The position numbers and the translations under genes are program-made. From NCBI GenBank assembly GCA_009705865.1, contig WLSJ01000028.1, positions 1 to 15,321 on the forward strand: a stretch of 15,321 nt of DNA. Direction: 5' to 3'. Positions 1 through 7,565 of the stretch are shown piece by piece (the stretch's first letter is position 1; every line of letters starts with the position of its first letter). The stretch is from Actinomycetota bacterium. Lineage in GTDB: Bacteria > Actinomycetota > Acidimicrobiia > Acidimicrobiales > Ilumatobacteraceae. The notes below the pieces were generated by a model. That model saw only the letters and a list, made by a program, of their open reading frames with translations, was not told the DNA's origin and ran no database searches.

Positions 1-11
1 CCATGCCTCCA

Positions 12-17
12 TAAGTT
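12..17 (+). promoter_or_regulatory. Candidate -10 element for a leaderless methyltransferase transcript
   Basis: TAAGTT fits the actinobacterial TAnnnT -10 pattern and ends 9 bases before the ATG at 27. No ribosome binding site is visible between them. The -35 region lies outside the window. A TAnnnT hexamer is common by chance, so this is weak. Confidence 0.3.
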
Positions 18-26
18 AGTCATAAG

Positions 27-656
27 ATGCCTGTCATGTCAGATGCTGGTTCCACCGTTACCGATGGCCGCTTCGTTTCGTTTGGTTCCACGGTGCACAA
101 CGAAAGTGAACTTCGGGTGTGCGGAGACCTTCGTGGCAAGCGAGTGCTCGAACTAGGTCTCTTCGGGACCGTGCCCAATTGTGTGGCCATGGCTACTCAA
201 GGAGCCCGCAGTATCGCAATCGACCCATCGCGCGAGGCAATTTCTCGGGCAAGGGTTGCTGCCAGCAACGCAGAAGTGGTGGTCGAATTCCACGAAGGCG
301 ATCTTGCAGACCTTGGCTTTCTCATGAACGCGGTCATCGACCTCGCGGTCTGTGTGCATCAGATCAATTTCGATACAGACATTGCTCGCCTGTTTCGCCA
401 AGTGCACCGCGTGTTGCGCCCCGAAGCTGGCTTGGTGTTTGCCGTGCCTCACCCCATGTCAGCGGTGTTTGACAACAATGACCCCACTGCTCGCCGCCAA
501 TACGGATCCACGACGCCCACCATTGGTGAACTCACCATGGCATTACAACGCGCGAACTTTTCTATTGACGTGATGCACGAATTAACTCCGTTGCATCAGC
601 CTCGCGCAGTTGCACCATCAACGCTTGTGGTGCGTGCGCGCAAACTTGGTTCGTAG
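27..656 (+). CDS. Class I SAM-dependent methyltransferase (divergent)
   Basis: Predicted soluble methyltransferase of 209 residues; substrate unknown. It has the Rossmann order expected of class I enzymes: motif I RVLELGLFGT (residues 39-48), an acidic strand end AIDPS (D66) that would bind the SAM ribose, a GDLADL segment near residue 91, and a late LFRQVHRVLRPEAGLVFAVP stretch typical of the post-motif region of UbiE/type 11 methyltransferases. Motif I is degenerate: the usual GCGTG glycine loop reads GLFGT, so SAM binding may be altered or lost. The ATG at 27 has no Shine-Dalgarno; a TAAGTT hexamer ends 9 bases upstream, compatible with a leaderless or near-leaderless transcript. A second in-frame ATG at 36 is possible. 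It converges on pcnA with no gap between the two stop codons. The family call is fairly safe; the function is not. Confidence 0.75.
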   Translation: MPVMSDAGSTVTDGRFVSFGSTVHNESELRVCGDLRGKRVLELGLFGTVPNCVAMATQGARSIAIDPSREAISRARVAASNAEVVVEFHEGDLADLGFLMNAVIDLAVCVHQINFDTDIARLFRQVHRVLRPEAGLVFAVPHPMSAVFDNNDPTARRQYGSTTPTIGELTMALQRANFSIDVMHELTPLHQPRAVAPSTLVVRARKLGS

Positions 657-2120
657 TTAACGAGTCTCGGCGCGGCGAGTGCGCTTCAGTTTCGATACAT
701 CGTCAGCGTTAGCTGCCCACCATTCACGCAGACGAGCAACAATTACTTCTTCACCAAGAATTCCTTCTTCCAAACGAATGTCCATCAGGAATTCGAGTGC
801 AGCACCAACAGCAGGGCCGGCAGGAACACCGAGCAGCTCCATCACATGCTGGCCATCAATTTCAGGACGCAGTGATGCAAGTTCTTCACGCGCTGCAACT
901 TCTGCAATGCGCGCTTCCATTTCATCCATGCGGCGCGAAAGAATCTTTGCTTTCTTTTCATTACGCGTAGTGCAGTCACAGCGCACTAACACATTAAGTT
1001 CGCCCAAGTATTCACCAGCATCACGTACATAACGACGCACTGCGCTATCGGTCCAACCCATTTGATATGTGTGAAAACGCCCACTAATTGCTACTAATTC
1101 AGATACTGCTTCAATATCAGCGTTCGGATACTTCATGGCTTTCATACGTTCACGGGTCATGCGTGCGCCAACAACTTCGTGATGATGAAATGTAATGCCT
1201 TTGCCCTCTTTGAAACCGCGTGTACGTGGTTTACCAATGTCGTGATACAACGCGGCGAGACGCGTGATGCGGAAATCAAATTCACGCGTGGGGTCAAGCT
1301 GCACATTTTCAACAACAGCAAGAGTGTGTGTCAATACATCTTTATGCCTATGAATCGGGTCTTGCTCTAGACGCATCAGTTTCATTTCCGGAAGGAAATG
1401 ATCAACAAGACCAGTGTCAACTAAGAACCACAAACCAAACGTTGGACGCTTCGTTGTCATCAACCTGTCAAATTCAATACGCACTCGTTCTGCAGACACG
1501 ATGGTAAGGCGATCTGCCATTGCCGTAACAGCGGCCGTAATTGACGGATCTGGTGCAACTTCTAATTGCGAAATGAATCGTGCAGCACGCAACATGCGCA
1601 ATGGGTCATCACTGAACGACTCTTCTGCCGAAAGTGGCGTGCGCAAAACGCGAGCCATGAGGTCAGCGAGCCCACCAAACGGATCCACAAGTTCAGGAGT
1701 ATCAGTCGTCAGTTCCAACGCCATTGCGTTAATAGTGAAGTCGCGACGCGATAAATCAGTTTCGATGTCAGTTGCAAACTGCACTTCGGGTTTACGTGAA
1801 TCGGGTGAGTACGCCTCAGCGCGATGCGTAGTGATTTCGTACGTGCGCTCACCAATCTTCAGCCCAATCGTTCCGAAGCGCTCACCTTGAGTCCACAAAG
1901 CATCGGCGATTGGGTTCACAATTTTCTTGATCTGGTCGGGAGTCGCAGTTGTCGTGGCGTCGAAATCAATCAAGCTGAGGTCAGTGCCCGCATCTGAGTC
2001 ACCTATAAATAGGTCACGAACGCTGCCTCCCACCAGGAACAACCGATGCCCGGCCTCTCGAAAAAGGGCAGCAAGGGGCTCCATCTCTTGGAGAATGGGG
2101 GCAAATCGTGGCGGAAACAT
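657..2120 (-). CDS. pcnA: CCA-adding tRNA nucleotidyltransferase
   Basis: Adds or repairs the 3' CCA tail of tRNA in the cytoplasm. The 487-residue protein shows a class II nucleotidyltransferase head: LVGGSVRD (residues 29-36), the metal-binding pair in DFDATT (D52, D54), RRDFTINAMAL (125-135) and DDPLRMLRAARF (171-182). A C-terminal HD phosphohydrolase-like domain follows, with H265, H293-D294 and a His triplet at 312-314. About ten extra residues lie between GGSVRD and the DFD pair. This is the expected size and architecture for actinobacterial PcnA, the Rv3907c equivalent, and it is divergently oriented from the DUF6049 block as in mycobacteria. The start is ATG at 2118-2120 (minus strand); no Shine-Dalgarno is seen, but a TAGCCT hexamer lies 9 bases upstream. 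It ends base-to-base against the converging methyltransferase gene, with no room for a dedicated terminator. Confidence 0.96.
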   Translation of the reverse strand: MFPPRFAPILQEMEPLAALFREAGHRLFLVGGSVRDLFIGDSDAGTDLSLIDFDATTTATPDQIKKIVNPIADALWTQGERFGTIGLKIGERTYEITTHRAEAYSPDSRKPEVQFATDIETDLSRRDFTINAMALELTTDTPELVDPFGGLADLMARVLRTPLSAEESFSDDPLRMLRAARFISQLEVAPDPSITAAVTAMADRLTIVSAERVRIEFDRLMTTKRPTFGLWFLVDTGLVDHFLPEMKLMRLEQDPIHRHKDVLTHTLAVVENVQLDPTREFDFRITRLAALYHDIGKPRTRGFKEGKGITFHHHEVVGARMTRERMKAMKYPNADIEAVSELVAISGRFHTYQMGWTDSAVRRYVRDAGEYLGELNVLVRCDCTTRNEKKAKILSRRMDEMEARIAEVAAREELASLRPEIDGQHVMELLGVPAGPAVGAALEFLMDIRLEEGILGEEVIVARLREWWAANADDVSKLKRTRRAETR

Positions 2121-2129
2121 GACAGATGA

Positions 2130-2135
2130 AGGCTA
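2130..2135 (-). promoter_or_regulatory. Candidate -10 element for pcnA
   Basis: On the minus strand this reads TAGCCT, fitting TAnnnT. Nine bases separate it from the pcnA ATG, so transcription would begin at or just before the start codon. No clear -35 is seen. If real, it overlaps the ATG at 2126 of the longest frame of the divergent GNAT gene, which favours the later GNAT start. Confidence 0.35.
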
Positions 2136-2179
2136 GGCACCCGAAACCCCGAACGGGTGGTACCTATTTACTGGCTCGT

Positions 2180-2193
2180 CATCTGCCCAGATG
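2180..2193. repeat. Perfect short inverted repeat between pcnA and the GNAT gene
   Basis: CATCTG-CC-CAGATG, six-base arms with a two-base spacer, in the divergent pcnA/GNAT spacer. Another copy of CAGATG occurs at 2123-2128. It could be an operator for the divergent promoters, but arms this short can arise by chance. Confidence 0.3.
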
Positions 2194-2218
2194 GGGACAC
2201 CCGCACTACGGTCATGGG

Positions 2219-2983
2219 GTGAGTTTGGTCGAACGGGCATCCCGGTCAGGGGTTATTTGGTCAGGAACCACCACTGCCTCGGTTCGCCCTTCGCCCTATG
2301 TGGCACACCATGCTCTGTTATCAATTGCCCGGTCTCATGACCCGTTGTTGCAATTGCCTGCCGAAGACCTGCTGCTCACCTGGCTCGATACTTTGTCGCA
2401 GTGGGGATACCACTCAGTGAGCACTAGTGCTCTTGCCCCAATAGCTGCAACCGCACTGCACGACATTGGGTTTTCAACCGCACAAGACCTAGTTCTGCTG
2501 GAACATCACCATCGTGACACCGACAATTTCATTGGCGTTCTTCCCTCCCTTCGAGGCAGATGGCCTGGTTCGCGGTTTCCTTCTCAGCACGTCATTACGG
2601 AAATCCTTCACCTGGACTGTGCTGCGTTTGGCAACGAACGACAGATGGACCTGATCACTTTGCGCGAAGCTCTCTGTGCAACAGAGCAGTCACGTGTTTT
2701 CGTTTCATATGTCGACAAGTTGTTGGTGGGCTTTGTCATTGTGGGGGTCTCTGACACTCACGGCTTCATTCAACGGCTCGCAGTCGACCCGAACTGCCGT
2801 AATAGTGGAGTAGGAACTCGTTTAGTTCAGACAGCACTGGCCTGGATCCAGGCCAAAGATTGTGTTTCTACAGTTGTCAATACAGAAGCATCTAATGTCG
2901 TAGCACTACATGTCTATGAAAATTTCGGTTTTGCTCCCATGAATTACCGCCTGGCTGTCTTAGAGAAGAACTTGTTGCCATGA
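2219..2983 (+). CDS. GNAT-family N-acyltransferase with a degenerate N-terminal repeat
   Basis: Predicted soluble acetyl-CoA-dependent transferase; substrate unknown. The C-terminal GNAT domain (about residues 125-254) has the acetyl-CoA loop in LAVDPNCRNSGVGTRLV (R-N-S-G-V-G) and the closing EASNVVALHVYENFGF block. The N-terminal half looks like a worn second GNAT half: ALAPIAATALHDIGF followed by LVLLEH (from residue 71) parallels EASNVVALHVYENFGF followed by LAVLEK (from residue 223). I chose GTG at 2219 because the frame upstream to ATG 2126 encodes an unconserved-looking Arg/His-rich stretch and would leave only 5 bases for two divergent promoters; ATG 2126 (285 residues) remains possible. 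It occupies the place of mutT4 (Rv3908) in mycobacteria. Its stop overlaps the next start (ATGA, 2980-2983), indicating translational coupling. Confidence 0.8.
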   Translation: MSLVERASRSGVIWSGTTTASVRPSPYVAHHALLSIARSHDPLLQLPAEDLLLTWLDTLSQWGYHSVSTSALAPIAATALHDIGFSTAQDLVLLEHHHRDTDNFIGVLPSLRGRWPGSRFPSQHVITEILHLDCAAFGNERQMDLITLREALCATEQSRVFVSYVDKLLVGFVIVGVSDTHGFIQRLAVDPNCRNSGVGTRLVQTALAWIQAKDCVSTVVNTEASNVVALHVYENFGFAPMNYRLAVLEKNLLP

Positions 2984-4953
2984 GGACTTCGCGTTTTGTA
3001 CTTCTCGGCGCTGTCATTTGCGCAATTCTTGTACCTACCAACATGGCGTCAGCCACAACGCCACAAGTTGTGCCCGTGACTCCAGAGATCACCATCCAGT
3101 CTCAACCGTTCAATATTTTTTCAGCCGTCAATGCAAAATTCGTTATCACTCCGCGCCTTGCTGCAGTTGCTACAGGAAACGACCGCCTTGAATTTCTCAT
3201 TCATCGTCAAATTTCTTTTGCCGATTCGTTTCGATCAATTGCAAATGAAGAAGTGCAATCAGCTGTCACAGATTCCATCAGTCTGCGGTTATCAAACGTG
3301 ACACGAGATTTGAAAGGGCAACTCACCGCAACAGTTCCCATCAACATCACTAAAGACAAACAAAATGCTCTGTTTATCCCACGTAATGGTGTGTACCCAT
3401 TGACGATTCGAATTGTTGAATCTAAAACCAATGTGGTTCTGGGTTCAGTCATTACATTCCTGAACCGGCAGGACATGAAAGCAGAGACTCCAAAAATTCC
3501 GTTTTCAAATATTGTTCGATTAGCGCCAGAACCATCGTTTGCACCCGATGGTTCGCTAGTAATCACCGACAGCACGCGTGCATCTGTGCGTGAATTAGTA
3601 GCGTTCTTGGGGTCATTCACATTGCCTGTGACAATTTCTTTGCAGCCTGAAGTGATTGCGGCTCTTGCAGAATCACCAGATCCTGTTGATGCTGAATTAC
3701 TTCTCTCTCTTCAAAATCAAATGCAAACTCGCAGTGTGATGAATGCAACATTCATGCCATTAAGTCCCATGATGCTTGAAGGTGCTGGCCTGTATTCTGA
3801 GTTCAAAACTCAATTGAAGCTCGGCGAAGACACACTTGCTCGTTTACTTCCTGGTGTCATTATTCATCGCAACACGTGGCTTGCAACAGACTCGCTGAGC
3901 CCTGAGGCCGTTGCGATGATGATTGACGCCGGCATCACCTCTTTAGTGTTGGCGCCGTCTGCACAAACAAACGTTGACCGCGAACAGCCGCCCTCTCTTC
4001 TCGGGCGGGTTGCGGGAACGGGCGAGACCAAGATGCCTGTCGTTAGTGCCTACGCCCCGTTTGAGTCCACTCTTCGTGAACGCAGTGTCGGCTCAGTACG
4101 AGATGGCTACGCCGTCGCAGCTGAACTTCTGATGGAGCGTCAAGATTTGTTGGCAACAGGCAATGGAGTTCCCGATATTCGAATGGCGTTGATGTCGACC
4201 TTTGATGGTTCGGCTGAGTCTTCCGCAATTACTTTCGCCGTGCGTGCACTTACCCAGGTGCAAGAACTCGAATTTGTTGACTACGGAATATCGACTGCGG
4301 CACAAGACACAACTCCAGCCGTGTCGTTTACTCCGAGTTCTCTCGTCTTTGGCAGCGGACGGGCTGCCGCTCTGACAACTGTGCGGCAAAAACTGAACGC
4401 CGTTGTTTCCATGCTTGGACCAGATGATGTGCACCGTCGCTTGTGGGAATACCAATTAGGTATCGGAACATCAGGGTCCGCAGCCTCAGGGGCTGAATAC
4501 ATCGGAACCTTGAGTGATCAATTACAAGCAACGACCTCGGCCATCACGGTCACCACCCCAGATCACGTAACTCTTTCAAGTCGGACCGGTTCCATTCGGG
4601 TACAAGTACGCAACGAATCACCCACTGATCTCACCGTGCAGGTGCGACTGCTGAGCGCCAAATTGAAAGTGAGTAAGCCACGCCATCTGGTCACACTCAG
4701 CGCAGGCACAACAACAGAGGTCGCCTTTTCTGCCACGACTAAAACCAACGGAAATTTCCCCCTCACCATTGCAATCACTACGCCAGAAGGTGCTCAGGCC
4801 GTGATCCCGCGCATCACTATCACTGCTCGCGTGACTGCTGTCGCTGGATTAGGCCAATTGATAAGTATCTCTCTGCTGCTTGTGCTTTTGGCATGGTGGT
4901 GGTCGAACCGTCGGTCAGCACGACGCGAAAGCAGTTCCACGACTACGGTTTAA
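2980..4953 (+). CDS. DUF6049-like secreted, membrane-anchored protein
   Basis: Cell-envelope protein of unknown function, 657 residues. It has a Sec signal peptide (residues 1-25: R-rich start, hydrophobic core, ASA before T26), a large extracytoplasmic region, a single C-terminal transmembrane helix (about 623-641, LISISLLLVLLAWWW) and a short basic cytoplasmic tail (NRRSARRESS). The middle contains an alternating strand/helix region (around residues 190-340) with IHRNTWLATDSLSPEAVAMM and a following DAGITSLVLAP, reminiscent of a barrel domain. Residues about 525-615 look like a beta-sandwich domain (repeated V/T alternation) just outside the membrane. Position and topology match Rv3909, a DUF6049 protein placed before MurJ/MviN. 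It starts inside the stop of the GNAT gene and ends 3 bases before degV, so it is central to one operon. Naming rests on synteny and topology more than on motifs. Confidence 0.8.
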   Translation: MRTSRFVLLGAVICAILVPTNMASATTPQVVPVTPEITIQSQPFNIFSAVNAKFVITPRLAAVATGNDRLEFLIHRQISFADSFRSIANEEVQSAVTDSISLRLSNVTRDLKGQLTATVPINITKDKQNALFIPRNGVYPLTIRIVESKTNVVLGSVITFLNRQDMKAETPKIPFSNIVRLAPEPSFAPDGSLVITDSTRASVRELVAFLGSFTLPVTISLQPEVIAALAESPDPVDAELLLSLQNQMQTRSVMNATFMPLSPMMLEGAGLYSEFKTQLKLGEDTLARLLPGVIIHRNTWLATDSLSPEAVAMMIDAGITSLVLAPSAQTNVDREQPPSLLGRVAGTGETKMPVVSAYAPFESTLRERSVGSVRDGYAVAAELLMERQDLLATGNGVPDIRMALMSTFDGSAESSAITFAVRALTQVQELEFVDYGISTAAQDTTPAVSFTPSSLVFGSGRAAALTTVRQKLNAVVSMLGPDDVHRRLWEYQLGIGTSGSAASGAEYIGTLSDQLQATTSAITVTTPDHVTLSSRTGSIRVQVRNESPTDLTVQVRLLSAKLKVSKPRHLVTLSAGTTTEVAFSATTKTNGNFPLTIAITTPEGAQAVIPRITITARVTAVAGLGQLISISLLLVLLAWWWSNRRSARRESSSTTTV

Positions 4954-4956
4954 GCA

Positions 4957-5796
4957 ATGACCGTACGTATCGTGACCGACTCTTCCTGTGACCTTCCTCA
5001 AGGCATGGCAGATGCCCTAGGCATTCGCATTGTTCCCCTCAGCATCCGATTCGGTGACACCGAATACATCGACCGCACCACAATCACTGCCAGCGAATTC
5101 TGGGCCAAGTGCGCCGCATCGCCCACACTGCCTGAAACTGCAGCGCCTTCACCTGGTCAATTCGAAGAGACGTTCCGATCGCTTGCCGCAGATGGCGCAA
5201 CAGCCATCGTGGTGGTTTCCTTGTCGTCTTCGCTCTCAGCCACCATGCAGAGTGCTGAGTTGGCTGCTCGTTCCGTCTCTCCCGCAATTGATGTGCGCGT
5301 CGTCGATAGCCGTAACGCATCAATGGGGCTCGGGCTCATCGTTCTTGAATGTGCTGAATTAGCTAAAACTGGTGCATCTGTTGACGCTGTTCTTGCACAT
5401 GCTCAATCAGTAATCCCTCGCATACGAGTTTTTGCAGCCCTAGACACCCTCGACAACCTCAAAAAAGGTGGACGCATTGGCGGCGCAAAGGCCATGCTCG
5501 CAACCGTTATGTCAATTAAGCCTCTTATCTCAGTGACTGACGGATTAGTGGAAGAAGCTGGCAAACAACGCACGCGTTCGAAGGCACTTGCCCACCTCAT
5601 CGAGATTTTGCGTTCGCAAGAAGTTCCTATCGAGCGACTCAGTGTGCTGAATGCACAATGTTCTGATGTTGATGCATTCATCACGATGGTCAAAGACGTC
5701 TACAACAAAGAAATTATTGTTGGTGACATCGGTGCAGTCATCGGAACACATGCTGGTCAAGGCACGATCGGAATCGTGTTTCTCCTTTCCGCATAA
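4957..5796 (+). CDS. DegV-family fatty-acid-binding protein (FakB-like)
   Basis: Cytoplasmic lipid carrier of 279 residues. DegV/FakB proteins bind a single fatty acid and, in many Firmicutes, present it to the kinase FakA. Family marks are all present: N-terminal VRIVTDSSCDLP, the loop VVSLSSSLSATMQSA, VVDSRNASMGLGL, LKKGGRIGG, IKPLISVTDG and the C-terminal IGTHAGQGTIGI. Length is typical. No FakA-like Dak-domain gene is visible here, so the partner is either elsewhere or absent. The start is ATG at 4957, 3 bases after the DUF6049-like stop, consistent with coupling. The mycobacterial version of this cluster does not have DegV at this position, so it is an insertion relative to that order. 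The true ligand cannot be read from sequence. Confidence 0.93.
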   Translation: MTVRIVTDSSCDLPQGMADALGIRIVPLSIRFGDTEYIDRTTITASEFWAKCAASPTLPETAAPSPGQFEETFRSLAADGATAIVVVSLSSSLSATMQSAELAARSVSPAIDVRVVDSRNASMGLGLIVLECAELAKTGASVDAVLAHAQSVIPRIRVFAALDTLDNLKKGGRIGGAKAMLATVMSIKPLISVTDGLVEEAGKQRTRSKALAHLIEILRSQEVPIERLSVLNAQCSDVDAFITMVKDVYNKEIIVGDIGAVIGTHAGQGTIGIVFLLSA

Positions 5797-5819
5797 GGGG
5801 TATACCCCGCTAAGGGGGT
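5797..5819. promoter_or_regulatory. GC-rich palindromic element between degV and the kinase gene
   Basis: The 12-mer GGGGTATACCCC (5797-5808) is a perfect palindrome starting right after the degV stop. It is followed by GCTAAGGGGGT, so ATACCCC (5802-5808) and AGGGGGT (5813-5819) form a second overlapping inverted repeat with a 4-base spacer. The C-run/G-run pattern resembles operators of CsoR/RcnR-type metal repressors, and the same bases could fold in RNA. There is no T-run, so it is a poor intrinsic terminator. Function is unproven. Confidence 0.4.
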
Positions 5820-5847
5820 GCGTCACAAGTAGCGTTTGCTCCCAGTA

Positions 5848-7536
5848 ATGGCTGCAGCACGACACTCCGATGACCTCATAGGTAATAGGTATCGCCTTGA
5901 GAGCACCATCGCCTCTGGTGGCATGGCCGATGTATGGCGTGCAACTGATTTACAACTGGGTCGTTTGGTCGCAGTAAAACTCTTACGCGCAAGCGTTATC
6001 GATGATCCGATTGTCACAGAACGGTTCCGTCGCGAAGCGCGCGCACTTGCGAGACTCACCCATCCAAACATTGTTCCTGTCTACGACTGTGTAGAAGAAG
6101 ACGGTCAAGTTGCATTAATTATGCGACTCATCGAAGGAAAATCGTTGCGCGAACTCCTTGATGAAGCGAACGACTCAGACCAAGCAGGCATGTTGAGTGT
6201 TCATCTCACTGTTCATATTGGACGTGCAATTGCAGCTGCACTAGCCAAAGCACATGCTGAAAATATTGTGCACCGCGACATCAAACCAGGCAACATTCTC
6301 ATCATGGAACAAGGTGAAGTTCTTCTCACCGATTTTGGTATTGCAAAACCATTGAAGAGCTCAAAAGAAGATGGCACAGACCTCACGCGTGTCGACATCA
6401 TGATGGGTACGGCAAAATATTTGTCGCCAGAACAAGTACAAGGACGCGATCTAGATGGTCGCGCAGACATGTACTCACTGGGGCTTGTTTTGTACGAATG
6501 CCTAGCAGGACATGCCCCTTTTAAGGAAGATAACGATCAAGCAACTGCTGTTGCGCGTCTGCAACGTGATCCAACTCCGCTCAGTGGAATTCGTTCTGAT
6601 GTACCAAGCAATGTCATTTCTGTTATCAACAAAATGCTGCGTCGCAAACCAGAAAATCGTTACGCCGACTGCAACGAAGTAGCACAAGCTCTTGAGTCAG
6701 CTATCAAAAATGTTCACGATGCCATGACTCCGGCTGATGGTTTCACTCCTTCCATGAGCGCACCAACGACTGCACGCCCACGACCTGTTCTTAATGACCC
6801 GTTGATGCCAAAGAAAACACCTCGCACACTTGTCGCAGTAGAAAATGACGACACTCCCCCACGTGTTGCAGTACGAAAAGAACCGACACCACGCGGAGTT
6901 GCACGTGCAGCGACAGCACTGCCTCGTGCACAAAAGACTTCGACGAAACGTAATTACATTCCGATTGCAATTCTTTTAATCATTGCGTTGGTCATGGCAG
7001 TTTTGTTGTGGCGTGGATTACAAACGTCCGGAACCCCCTCTGGGTCTACTGCTGTTATCGACAACGTCACGGTCGGCCCGGTGTCTGTTGTTGGCATGCG
7101 AAGTTATGACCCAAACGGTGACGACAGGCAGGAAAACGAAGCCATGATCCCCTTGCTGACTGACAACAATCCGGCCACTGCCTGGACAACTGTCTGTTAC
7201 GGCAGTCAATACTTCGGGTCAAAGGGCGGCGTCGGGGTTGTTGTCCAACTCTCTGGCATCGGCATCGGGGCATTGGCGGCAACTTTTGGCACTGCACCAT
7301 GGAACGCAGAAGTGTTCGCTTCAACTAGCGAGACTTTGCCCACCACGCTTGACGGCTGGGGCTTGCGTGTGGCTGATGCGTATGGCACAAAAGCTGGTCC
7401 TGCAAAGTTCAATGTTGCTGCACCAGCGCGCAATGTTCTTCTTTTCATGCGTGAGGCCGGAAAAAGCCCTTCATGTAGCAACAGCAACCCCTATCAGGGA
7501 ATCCTGTCGGATCTTTCCTTTGCATCTGCCAAATAG
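5848..7536 (+). CDS. Transmembrane Ser/Thr protein kinase with discoidin-like ectodomain
   Basis: Predicted PknB-type kinase of 562 residues. The kinase domain (about 14-275) has glycine loop ASGGMADVWRA, ATP-anchoring lysine in AVKLL (K44), helix-C glutamate E63, HRDIKPGN (catalytic D144, N149), DFG (162-164), SPE (193-195) and DGRADMYSLG, so it looks active. An Ala/Pro/Arg-rich juxtamembrane stretch follows, then one transmembrane helix (about 368-388, IPIAILLIIALVMAVLLW), then an extracytoplasmic domain of about 170 residues with SYDPNGDD, DNNPATAWTT and two cysteines. That domain resembles the discoidin/F5-8-like tail of mycobacterial MviN (Rv3910), and the gene sits where Rv3910 should be, but there is no MurJ part. 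ATG 5848 is preferred over in-frame TTG 5836 because the family start lies near NRYRLE and neither has a Shine-Dalgarno. TAGCGT (5830-5835) could be a -10. Confidence 0.93.
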   Translation: MAAARHSDDLIGNRYRLESTIASGGMADVWRATDLQLGRLVAVKLLRASVIDDPIVTERFRREARALARLTHPNIVPVYDCVEEDGQVALIMRLIEGKSLRELLDEANDSDQAGMLSVHLTVHIGRAIAAALAKAHAENIVHRDIKPGNILIMEQGEVLLTDFGIAKPLKSSKEDGTDLTRVDIMMGTAKYLSPEQVQGRDLDGRADMYSLGLVLYECLAGHAPFKEDNDQATAVARLQRDPTPLSGIRSDVPSNVISVINKMLRRKPENRYADCNEVAQALESAIKNVHDAMTPADGFTPSMSAPTTARPRPVLNDPLMPKKTPRTLVAVENDDTPPRVAVRKEPTPRGVARAATALPRAQKTSTKRNYIPIAILLIIALVMAVLLWRGLQTSGTPSGSTAVIDNVTVGPVSVVGMRSYDPNGDDRQENEAMIPLLTDNNPATAWTTVCYGSQYFGSKGGVGVVVQLSGIGIGALAATFGTAPWNAEVFASTSETLPTTLDGWGLRVADAYGTKAGPAKFNVAAPARNVLLFMREAGKSPSCSNSNPYQGILSDLSFASAK

Positions 7537-7553
7537 AGCCCTCAGAGGCTGAC

Positions 7554-7559
7554 TAATCT
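7554..7559 (+). promoter_or_regulatory. Candidate -10 element upstream of the sigma factor gene
   Basis: TAATCT fits TAnnnT and ends 6 bases before the ATC codon at 7566, the same distance as seen before the small membrane gene (ATG 8798) and the rsmG GTG (14483). If used, transcription would begin near 7566. No convincing -35 partner was found. Confidence 0.3.
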
Positions 7560-7565
7560 CAGGTC

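Noticed and set aside
1414..1890. Plus-strand frame of 158 codons opposite pcnA
   Set aside because: It lies entirely antisense to the well-supported pcnA gene and its composition is Ser/Arg-rich without motifs.
5836..5847. TTG start adding four residues to the kinase
   Set aside because: It has no ribosome binding site and a possible -10 (TAGCGT, 5830-5835) abuts it, so a transcript starting about 7 bases later would exclude it; the ATG at 5848 is simpler.
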